In this document: piece by piece, positions 57,601 to 64,000 of the stretch | How positions within the stretch are numbered: the stretch's first letter is position 1 | Layout of the letters: the number at the start of each line of letters is the position of its first letter | Assembly (NCBI RefSeq): GCF_042661025.1 | Contig: NZ_JBHSWH010000001.1 | Coordinates: 868,001-932,000 of the forward strand | Source: Flexivirga alba | GTDB taxonomy: Bacteria > Actinomycetota > Actinomycetes > Actinomycetales > Dermatophilaceae | DNA: 64,000 nt | Direction: 5' to 3' | The notes under the pieces: generated by a model | What the model was told of the DNA's origin: nothing | Database searches by the model: none | Seen by the model: the letters and a program-made list of their open reading frames with translations, nothing else | Translations under genes and position numbers: made by a program

Positions 57601-58122
57601 CGGCAGGCCGCCCATGCTCGCCTCGGCGTTGATGTAGGGGCCCGGTCGGGCGATGACATACAGGCCCTCCTGCTCCGCCATCGTCAGGAGGCGGTCGATG
57701 TCGCGCACGCCGGTGAAGTCGTACTGTCCCGGCCGGCTGGAGTGATAGCCCCAGAAGAAGTAGAGCGACACCGCGTTGAACCCGGATGCCTTCATCTTCT
57801 GCAGCACGTCGCGCCACTGATCCGGGCTGGGCAGCCGCCAGTAGTGCAGCTCGCCGCTGTAGACAACCAACCGCTTGCCGTCGATCTTCAGCGAGTGCGA
57901 GTCCCAGGCGACCTTGTGTGCGCGACCGTCGTTGCCCGGGAACGAGACCGGACTCGTCGCGGAGGCGGGGACGGCGGCCGTCAGGTGCCTTGCTTGCGGC
58001 ACGGCGGCAGTGGCCACCGGCGACGTCACCGCACAGGCGACGCCCGATGCCAAAGCCGTCATCGCGGCCAGGCCGCACACGGTCCTCCGGCGGCGGCGCG
58101 GTGTCATCGGCTCAGCGCGCAT
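54619..58122 (-). CDS. Secreted GH35 beta-galactosidase, 1167 residues
   Basis: A Tat-like or Sec signal peptide (RRRRRTVCGLAAMTALASGVACAV...ATA) precedes the GH35 barrel. LVVYSGELHYWRLPSPDQWRD, NAVSLYFFWGYHSSRPGQYDF and IARPGPYINAEASMGGLP are GH35 marks. Acid/base Glu is in VIAEQVENEQ and nucleophile Glu in FIAEGQAGAFTPWG. The next 750 residues hold several jelly-roll domains (ITYTGNWTHASKESW..., WRVADLRASENAQHAAG..., NNYL-like domains ending RGGVGGKANTSPTWSEVF). ATG 58122 with GGAGG nine bases upstream lies inside the GH84 gene and overlaps its stop. Second gene of the dre-controlled operon; it removes terminal galactose from glycans. Confidence 0.93.
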   Translation of the reverse strand: MRAEPMTPRRRRRTVCGLAAMTALASGVACAVTSPVATAAVPQARHLTAAVPASATSPVSFPGNDGRAHKVAWDSHSLKIDGKRLVVYSGELHYWRLPSPDQWRDVLQKMKASGFNAVSLYFFWGYHSSRPGQYDFTGVRDIDRLLTMAEQEGLYVIARPGPYINAEASMGGLPPYMTTYGGRPRTLDDPKSVAADVDWLAHVNAIIKKHQITDGGGSVIAEQVENEQISHGADQIAYIERLESAVRSDGITVPLFHNDWGDGHGWNVPGGSGGSKLNLYAFDTYPLGFNCAGGRGTLSDYESRIRGYSPNTPVFIAEGQAGAFTPWGASFQTSDCAKFVDSSFAREFAANNLANGATMTNAYMEYGGTNWGWTGDPGSGFTSYDYGAPIAEDRSMRPALAVQKEYGYLYRAVPQVASAHAVVPPSFTSTGGGQVRVDQRLSDEDAATGSVTGNGTRIFTIRHADSNDTSTSHVTMPLDLGTVPQPPTAPAYTWNDTDPSITYTGNWTHASKESWTSGDYQDSETFSSTAGDSVEVHFDGPTIRWIGPDSSNHGTADVYVDGVKKATVDSYASSPQFQQVKFEADDLGAGPHTLKIVVTGEKGTPTSQGTFVSVDAFDTNPTKQPTPPAGPTTYPRIPQSGPGITVDGRDATTVLADYRFGEHRMVYSTSQLLTQVTNAPDDTVVLDGATGTAGETVFRYADRPKVETVSGPAPDVTWDADRGDLRLNYVHGQRSVLRITGAGQPPLLVVLADRAAVPTTWQADTGHGSVLALGPELLRTARLSNGRLDLTGDTESAVTATVFAPATVRSVTWNGKPVDVTRTASGALEISLPGATPLTGSTLTGWRSADSDPERNPSFDDSSWRVADLRASENAQHAAGAQAGVVLDAEEYGFSEGDVWYRGRFTPTADATTAKVTVNTGTAGVALVWVDGKYAGSVGDGTSTITLPEGSVRPGHQPEVSVLVRNMGQYEDWSADGRSKGGRGLVDVAIPGATDWTWRLQGAKGGDQPVDPARGLYNTGGLYGERLGWYLPGAPDASWPQSNSLKSTRPGVTFYRTQVKVPAPQGEDASWSLRFNDASGKSDRYRALLYVNGWNTGQYVHNIGPQQQFVIPAGFLKPGANSIALAITAEQAGVGPDSLTLVNDWTVRGGVGGKANTSPTWSEVFGD

Positions 58123-60873
58123 CAACGCTCACCTCCGCCGCACTCGTCCACGGGTTGCCGCTGACCTCGGTCACCGCGACGAGCTTGACGTAGCGGGCAG
58201 CCTTCTCGGAGAACGGGATCCACTTCTCCGAGGCGGTGTTCGCGAAGGTACCGGAGGCTACCGGGTCGCCCCAGCTCTTGCCGTCGGTGCTCGTGTAGAC
58301 CTCGTACTTCCCGATCCGACCGTTGGGGTTGCCGTCCTGCCGCGGTAGGTAGCGCACCCCGCACACGCTGCGGGAAGCGCCGAGGTCGGTGGCGATCCAG
58401 TGCGGTGTGCTCGGCACCGGCGCGACAGACCAGTCGGTGTGCCAGAACGTCGCCGGGTCACCATCGATCGCGTTGGTCACCGGGTCCTGCTCGGCGCCGC
58501 TCTCCTCACTGTCAGCGGTCGCAGCCACCGGCCGAGTCGGAGTGAGCGCGCAGCTGGACTGCAAGTCGTCGGTCGTGGTCGCCGACTCGACACCGCCCGA
58601 TCCGGTCCAGTCGACCTTCGTGGTGAGGGACACCTCGCGGGCCGTCGGCGTGCTACCGGTCGCGCCCAACGTCACGGTTTCCTTCGCCGTCTGTCCCGCC
58701 GCGAGCGAGCCGATGTCGACGGTCGCCGGTGTCACCGTCACGCCACTAGGCGCCGACACGGTGACCTTGACGCCCGTTGCGTCCCCGGCCACCCGGTTGG
58801 TGACCTCGACCGGCACCTTCGTCGTGCCGTCGGTCGCGAGCAACGCCTTCGCCGGGACCTGCACAGTGACCGGGTGATCGACGAGGTCGCCCGCCGCGGT
58901 GAGGAAGGTGTCCAGCACGCCGTCGCCGACCTTGACCGGCACGGAGCCCCAGTTGTTGCGGCCCTCGGGGACCATGACGGCCGCCGCCTGCTTCTGCAGC
59001 GACTTCGATTGCGCGGTAAGGGTATTCGCCTTCGAAACGTCTCCGTCCAGCCGGGCGGACAACGCGTCGAGCTGCGCCACCATCGCCTGTCCCCACAGGC
59101 CGGTCGCGGTGAGCCACGGGTCGGCGTCGTTCACGAACCCGGCCGACACGGCCCCACCACGGATCGTGACCGGAGCGTCCTGGATCTGCACGGCATACGT
59201 CCGCAGCGCTGCTATCGCGTCGGCCGGGTGGCCGCCGTCGAGCGCCGTCCAGAACGCCTTGACCCGCTCGGCGAGCGCCGGCGCCTGAGGCTGCCACGGT
59301 GTCGCGCCGAACGTCGGTGCCATGTGCTCGAGATCGCCGAAGACCTGCAGTGCGGCGGTGGCCGTGGGGTCACCACCGGCGAGGTAGGACATCGCCTGCT
59401 TCCAGTCGGTCGTCGCGTCATACGCCTTGTCGTTCCAGCTGAAGTCGGCCGTCCCGAAGACCGCGACATCGCTGGCGTACGCCTCGTTCATCGGATTGGC
59501 GACGATACCGGTCAGATGATTCGACAGTCCGGCTTCGCGCTTGTCGTACGGCGCGAGGAGCAACCGGCCGCGGGTGTTGCCGAAGTCGTTGACCGGATAG
59601 TTGTCCCAGAGGAAAACCTTGCGGCCGAACAGTTTCGACACCGCGTCGGCCTGCGCGTTGGTGACCGACGGCGGCACCACGTCGGTGCCAGTCCACATCA
59701 CCACGACGTCCGGATCGAGGGTTGCGCGCATCGTCTGCTTGTATGCCGTGTCGGTCAGGTCGCCATACTCCGTCGGCACCATCTGCAGCGGCTGAGCGCC
59801 CGCGTGCTTGTCGATCCAGTTGCGCTGAATGTCGTTGAGCAGGCTCACCTGCGCCTTGGCGGCGGACTCCCGGCCGGGCGCGCCATACGTCGTCTGATCG
59901 GCGGCGCAGTTCCACTTGGTGTAGCTGATGTCGTCCAGTGGGATCGAGAAGGACCGGACCCCAAGGTCGTACATGCTCTGGAACTTCGCCTCGAGGGCGT
60001 TGCGGTCGGAGGTGGACGAGTAGCAGATCGACAGGCCGGGTGACACGGCATACGTGAAGTGCACGTGGTTGTCCGTGGCCTCGGACACGAGCGACTTCAG
60101 GTCGCTGAGCTTGTCGGCCGGGTATGGCGTCCGCCATTTGTCGCGCAGGTAGGGGTCGGCCTTCGGTGTGTAGACATAGGTGTTCGCCTTGACCTGACCG
60201 AGGAAGTCCAGGTGGTCCAGGCGGGCTTGGTGGGACCACGGCGGGCCGTAGAAACCCTCGATGGTGCCGCGCAACGGCATCGACGGGAAGTCGGACACGG
60301 AGACACTCGCGATCGTCGGAGCCGACGTCGAGCCACCGAAGAGCTGGCGAAGGGTCTGGACGCCGTAGAACTGCCCAGCGCCGTCCACTCCACCGATCGC
60401 GACAGTCTTTCCGGCTCCGGCCCGTGTCGATCGCAGCGCGTATCCTCGCGCTGCGTGGGCACTGCGGTGTCGCCGACCGCGGTGACGATGTCGGGTCGTG
60501 TGCTGGTGCCGAGCAGGATGGTGAGCAGGCCGGCTCCGCTCGGCGCGGCACCCGGGGCGACCTTGTCGATCCTGGTCACGCCGTGCGCATGCAGGAGTGT
60601 GGTCAGCACACGCAGCGCCGGCGCGTCAGTGTCGGCGTCGACAACGAGCCGGACGCGCGAGGTGACCGGTACCGGGGCGCCGAGCGACGCGATGTGCTGC
60701 GGCGTGGGGCTGACGGTCGGTGCGGTAGCTGATGCCGCAGTGCCGGCGGGAGTTCCGGAAGACCCTGCGGGCAGTGGGGCCGCGGAGGCCGACAGGGCCA
60801 GCGCGGCAGAGGCGACGGTTGTAGTGGCAGCGGCGAGAACGACTCGCGTGACGGAACGCGGATGAGGGCTCAT
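58112..60873 (-). CDS. Secreted GH84 beta-N-acetylglucosaminidase, one-base frameshift at 60444-60445
   Basis: A 920-residue exported glycosidase. The signal peptide (SVTRVVLAAATTTVASAALALSASAA) and GH84 N-terminal domain (VSPTPQHIASLGAPVPV) are followed, after the break, by the catalytic barrel: MPLRGTIEGFYGPPWSHQARL, SFSIPLDDISYTKW (DD catalytic pair), VMWTGTDVVPPSV. Then come a helical linker, a NEW3-like domain and a discoidin/CBM32 module (AIDGDPATFWHTDW). One extra G at 60444-60445 restores REGYALRSTRAGAG. ATG 60873 is ten bases from the dre palindrome. It probably releases GlcNAc from host or fungal glycans. Confidence 0.92.
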
Positions 60874-60881
60874 GACATTCC

Positions 60882-60895
60882 TTGGTCTAGACCAA
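60882..60895. promoter_or_regulatory. DasR-type dre operator TTGGTCTAGACCAA
   Basis: A perfect 14-base palindrome with the GGTCTAGACC core of the GntR/DasR-responsive element (consensus ACTGGTCTAGACCAGT). It overlaps the AAGGA ribosome-binding region of GH84 (start 60873) and lies in the divergent region upstream of the GntR gene. Binding by that regulator would repress the glycosidase operon until an amino-sugar phosphate is present. Confidence 0.85.
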
Positions 60896-61000
60896 TGGGT
60901 TCGAGCACAACTTGGTGGTTACTCGCGGGTGTGTCAAGGGTCACACGCGATGACACGCACCGCACTAGGGTCGGTGGACGGCGCGAGAGTAGGGGCGGAA

Positions 61001-61732
61001 ATGGTCGAGGGACTGAGGGTGGACAGTGCCCCGCAGGGAGCCCGGCGGGCGATGGTGGAGCAGCAGTTGCGCGAGCTGATCGACACGCTCGAGGTCGGCG
61101 CCGCGCTCCCGACCGAGCGGACGCTCGCCGAGCGTTGGGGCGTCGCGCGGATGACAATCCGTGAGGCTCTCATGACTCTCACCCGGGAAGGTCGATTGCT
61201 CGCAACCCGCGGCAAGGGCACGTTCGTGCAGCCGCCGCCGATCGCTCTACGCGTCCGGCTGGGATCTTTCGCCGCCGAGTTGGATCGTGCGCATCTCAAC
61301 CCCACGACAACGACCCTGGACCGGCGGCGTGACCCGGAGCCGCCTGCCGACGCACGGCAACATCTCCGGTTGCGAGCGGGCGCCGGGGCGGCATACATCG
61401 AACGACTCCGGCTCGGCGACGGACAGCCCCTCGCCCTCGAACGCGCCTGGTTTCCCATGCGATTCGCACGGCCTTTGCTGAGCGGCGAACCGCCGGAGAG
61501 CACCTTCGAGTGGATGGCGGAGCAGGGCATCACCCCGGACGCCGGAGAGGAGTCGGTCTCCGCCGGTGCGCCCCATCCCGACGAAGCGCGCCTGCTATCG
61601 ATCCCGGCGACATCCACCGTGATCCGCCTGATCCGTCGCTCGACGCGAGCCGGCCGACCGGTGGAGTTCTCGCAGGCCGTCCTGCCCGCGAGCCGCTACG
61701 AGTTGTGGTTCCCGCTCAGCACGACAGACTGA
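61001..61732 (+). CDS. GntR/HutC-family regulator, DasR/NagR-like
   Basis: 243 residues. The winged helix reads LRELIDTLEVGAALPTERTLAERWGVARMTIREALMTL with TRGKGTFVQPP. The HutC-type effector domain contains ELDRAHLNPTTTTLDRR, AYIERLRLGDGQPLALERAWFP, and RSTRAGRPVEFSQAVL, typical of the NagR/DasR group that bind GlcNAc-6-P or GlcN-6-P. Start at ATG 61001; upstream Met codons (60950, 60872) are unsupported. Divergent from GH84/GH35 with a dre palindrome between, so it probably controls that operon. Confidence 0.9.
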   Translation: MVEGLRVDSAPQGARRAMVEQQLRELIDTLEVGAALPTERTLAERWGVARMTIREALMTLTREGRLLATRGKGTFVQPPPIALRVRLGSFAAELDRAHLNPTTTTLDRRRDPEPPADARQHLRLRAGAGAAYIERLRLGDGQPLALERAWFPMRFARPLLSGEPPESTFEWMAEQGITPDAGEESVSAGAPHPDEARLLSIPATSTVIRLIRRSTRAGRPVEFSQAVLPASRYELWFPLSTTD

Positions 61733-61750
61733 TCCGCGTCCCGTCCGCAC

Positions 61751-61756
61751 TACGTT
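61751..61756 (+). promoter_or_regulatory. -10 box TACGTT of a probable leaderless transcript
   Basis: TACGTT ends seven bases before GTG 61764, with no Shine-Dalgarno between. This spacing favours the GTG at 61764 over TTG 61755 as start. Confidence 0.45.
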
Positions 61757-61763
61757 GAGTCAT

Positions 61764-62468
61764 GTGGTCGAAGAAGCCTGGCAGGACCAGGGAGCCGCAG
61801 TCGTGTCCGCGTGCCGGCGCCTGCTGCCCGGCCTGGTCGGCGTGTATGTCCACGGCTCCGCCGCACTGGGCGGTATGACGAACAGCTCAGACCTGGACGT
61901 TCTCGTCATCACCGAGACCGGTGAAGGCGTGGCGGGGCTCGGCCGTGCATTGCTGGCCGATGTCGGCTCGCCTCGACCCCTTGAGCTGTCGGTGGTCGCG
62001 AGGTCTGCCGCCATACAACCGCAGTGGCCTTGGCCGTATCTGTTGCACGTCAACAGCGCCGAGCACCGCGCCAATACCGACAGCGGCGACGGCGATCCCG
62101 ACCTGATCGCGCACTACGCCGTGACCCGCGCCGCGGGAATCGCTCTCACCGGACCGGAACCCGCGGAAGTCATCGGACCGGTCGACCGCGGACAGTTGCT
62201 CGACCACTTGGGCGATGAACTGCGCTGGGGGCTCGACCATTCCGACCAGCGATATGCCGTACTCAACGCCTGCCGGGCAAGCGCGTATGCCGCGACGGGA
62301 AGACTGCTCTCGAAGCTCGACGGAGCCGCATGGTGGGTCGCCAACCGTGGCGCAAGTCAGCTCGTCGAGCGGGCCCGCGAAGCCCAGGCGGCCGGCGTCG
62401 ACCTCGGCCCGGCCGGCTCAGCAGCCACGGCATTCGTCAACGACCGGATCACCGAACTTCGGGAGTGA
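61764..62468 (+). CDS. AadA-like nucleotidyltransferase (DUF4111)
   Basis: 234 residues. VGVYVHGSAALGGMTNSSDLDVLVI is the nucleotidyltransferase motif (GS...SDLD). The C-terminal helical part (QRYAVLNACRASAYAATGRLLSK, ELRWGLDHSD) matches the DUF4111 domain of spectinomycin/streptomycin adenylyltransferases. GTG 61764 is chosen on the -10 spacing. Whether it confers aminoglycoside resistance cannot be judged from the sequence, as many chromosomal relatives have unknown roles. Confidence 0.85.
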   Translation: MVEEAWQDQGAAVVSACRRLLPGLVGVYVHGSAALGGMTNSSDLDVLVITETGEGVAGLGRALLADVGSPRPLELSVVARSAAIQPQWPWPYLLHVNSAEHRANTDSGDGDPDLIAHYAVTRAAGIALTGPEPAEVIGPVDRGQLLDHLGDELRWGLDHSDQRYAVLNACRASAYAATGRLLSKLDGAAWWVANRGASQLVERAREAQAAGVDLGPAGSAATAFVNDRITELRE

Positions 62469-62587
62469 GCCCGCAACTGACACCGGCGTGCAGGGCATGA
62501 CGTGCCAGGATTCCGATAATCTCCCAGTCGGTCCGGTGCACCACCGCATCACGTGACCGCCATGACTCTCCACGAGGCACTGCACTG

Positions 62588-64000
62588 ATGACCGGACACC
62601 AGAACCTGTTCAAGCCCGCGACCGTCACCGAGCTGGACGGCGGACCAGAGGCGCGAACCTTCCCGCGCACCGGTCCGCTCTCCGTCGACTGGATCGCGGA
62701 GGTGCCCGACGCCGTGGTGCTGCTGCTGCCGCCCGACGGGGACACCTCGGCTCCCGCCGATCGGTGGACCGAGGTCACCGCACGCGGCTTCCGCGAGCGG
62801 ATCCGCCTGCTCGCGCGTGGCCTGATCGGACTCGGCCTGCAATCGGGCGACGTCGTGGCCATCATGTGCCGGACCCGGTACGAGTGGACGCTGTTGTCCT
62901 GGGCGTGTGCCTACATCGGCGTGGCCGTCGCCCCGATCTACGACACCTCCTCCGCCCTTCAGGTCCAGTGGATCCTCACGGATTCCGAAGCGCAGCTCTT
63001 CGTCGTCGAGAGCTCGGACCTGCGCGCCACCTCGCGTGTCGATCAGCTCGCGGACGACATACGGCCCGAGGTCCTGATCGTCGACGAAGGTGCCCTGCAG
63101 CAGATTGAGCAGGCCGCGTCGTCGGTCCACGAGGCCACGCTGGACCAACGCGCTGCCGCGGTCGCCGAGTCCGACCTGCACGGGATCGTCTACACGTCGG
63201 GCACGACGGGCCGACCCAAGGGGTGCGAGATCACCCATGCCTCGTTCTTCTGCAGCGCCGACGGGGCATACTCCGTCATCCGTGAGGCGGTCGACCGCGG
63301 CGACCAGCCGCGCACCGTGCTCATGCTGCCGTTGGCGCACATCTTCGGCCGTGTGCTCGAGACCGCAACGCTGCTGGCGCGTTACGTGCTGATCCACGAG
63401 CCGGACATGACGCACGTCGCAGAGGCGTTCGTGACGCACCACCCGACATACATCGGGTCGGTGCCCCGTGTCTTCGAGAAGGTCTACGCCGCAGCGGCTG
63501 CGAAGGCCCAGGCGAAGGGCCGTCGGGCGGCAAAGATCTTCGCCGCCGCGGAGCGGACTGCTGTCGAGGTCGCAAGCACGCCCGAGCCGGGAGCTGGCCT
63601 GCGGTCGAGGTACGCGTTGTATGACCGGCTGGTCTACCGCAAGCTGCGGGCGGCGCTCGGCGGCCAGTGCCGGACGATCATCTCGGGCGGTAGTGCGCTC
63701 AGCCCGCACCTCAGCCGGTTCTTCGAGGGTGTCGGCTTCGAGATCCTGGAAGGCTACGGGCTCACCGAGGTCGGCATTACGAACGTCAACCCGCCGGGCG
63801 GGGCGAAGATCGGCACGGTCGGCCCGCCCCTGCCCGGTGTCCGGATGACGCTCGGCCCGGACGGCGAGGTACTCATCGAGGCACCGCAGGCGATGACCGG
63901 CTACCGCGGCGACCCGGAGGCGACCCGGATGGCGTTGACCACCGACGGCTGGTGTCGCACCGGCGACCTCGGCAGCTTCGAGGGCGGGCATCTGCGGATC
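62588..64000 (+). CDS. Long-chain acyl-CoA synthetase (FadD15-like), truncated at right edge
   Basis: 471 codons are visible. RERIRLLARGLIGLGLQSGDVVAIM opens the fold; HGIVYTSGTTGRPKGCEITHAS is the ATP loop, LPLAHIFGRVLETATLL the linker, and ILEGYGLTEVGITNVNPPG the A5 motif. TTDGWCRTGDLGSFEGGHLRI ends at the window edge, just before the A8/A10 region. These blocks match FadD15-type long-chain enzymes. The start ATG 62588 has no strong ribosome-binding site. The C-terminal lysine is outside the window. Confidence 0.93.
   Translation, partial: MTGHQNLFKPATVTELDGGPEARTFPRTGPLSVDWIAEVPDAVVLLLPPDGDTSAPADRWTEVTARGFRERIRLLARGLIGLGLQSGDVVAIMCRTRYEWTLLSWACAYIGVAVAPIYDTSSALQVQWILTDSEAQLFVVESSDLRATSRVDQLADDIRPEVLIVDEGALQQIEQAASSVHEATLDQRAAAVAESDLHGIVYTSGTTGRPKGCEITHASFFCSADGAYSVIREAVDRGDQPRTVLMLPLAHIFGRVLETATLLARYVLIHEPDMTHVAEAFVTHHPTYIGSVPRVFEKVYAAAAAKAQAKGRRAAKIFAAAERTAVEVASTPEPGAGLRSRYALYDRLVYRKLRAALGGQCRTIISGGSALSPHLSRFFEGVGFEILEGYGLTEVGITNVNPPGGAKIGTVGPPLPGVRMTLGPDGEVLIEAPQAMTGYRGDPEATRMALTTDGWCRTGDLGSFEGGHLRI

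Noticed and set aside
61764..62468. Calling the AadA-like gene an aminoglycoside-resistance gene
   Set aside because: Only the nucleotidyltransferase and DUF4111 folds can be seen; chromosomal relatives often have other roles and no mobile context is present.

Overview
High-GC actinobacterial chromosome segment, about 68-70% G+C by eye. Genes are tightly packed with many ATGA and TGATG overlaps, GTG starts and several apparently leaderless starts. A complete recC-recB-recD operon, alanine dehydrogenase, a DasR-type dre palindrome and an E/F-type sortase fit a Micrococcales-type actinobacterium. Dermacoccaceae or a related family is a guess, not a demonstration. I see no rRNA, tRNA, CRISPR array, insertion sequence or prophage, and no gene-free stretch over 300 bases.

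Layout. 1-7901 (-): recC>recB>recD; recD runs off the left edge. 8023-12761: MT0933-type small protein, MFS drug exporter, methyltransferase, M1-type lipoprotein peptidase, DUF1304 protein. 12761-12960: nested inverted repeats followed by an actinobacterial REP-like repeat that supplies the 3' end of ald. 14144-17684 (-): two-component pair followed by an ABC transporter. 18350-20079: RpiR regulator divergent from nagB, with an AT-rich palindrome between. 20122-26801: membrane proteins, YbaK-type deacylase, methyltransferase, secreted lipase, ornithine aminotransferase, double GNAT protein. 26944-30067 (+): surface protein, sortase, lipoprotein, ECF sigma factor, mini zinc anti-sigma. 30070-37607 (-): MmpL-type protein, histidine kinase, response regulator, then a secreted phospholipase D-like protein and a secreted beta-propeller. 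37761-44575: XRE regulator divergent from an MFS/oxidoreductase cluster ending in an ECF-type sigma. 44585-52889: MFS, second MmpL, HxlR-SCP2 regulator with methyltransferase, secreted GH3, acyl-CoA synthetase. 52929-61732: PhzF, GNAT, then secreted GH35 and GH84 glycosidases divergent from a DasR/NagR-like GntR regulator, with a perfect dre-like palindrome in front of GH84. 61764-64000: AadA-like nucleotidyltransferase and a truncated long-chain acyl-CoA synthetase.

Two window-wide signals matter most. (1) The heptamer GTATGNC (usually GTATGNCG) occurs about 150 times by hand count, on both strands, in and between genes; over 90% of all GTATG pentamers continue with NC. It forces rare codons such as Ile ATA. 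It behaves like a selected genome-wide DNA word (uptake, repair, methylation or HIP1-like), and its meaning is unknown to me. (2) Eleven genes are interrupted by one-base frameshifts, nearly all explained by loss of one G or C from a G/C run. Conserved protein continues in the neighbouring frame each time, so I read these as sequencing/assembly deletions and annotate the genes as intact CDS.

Functionally the segment combines double-strand-break repair, amino-sugar catabolism (GH84, GH35, GH3, NagB, DasR-like and RpiR control), envelope-stress signalling (two two-component systems, two MmpL proteins, sortase/ECF cluster) and a small redox/detoxification cluster.
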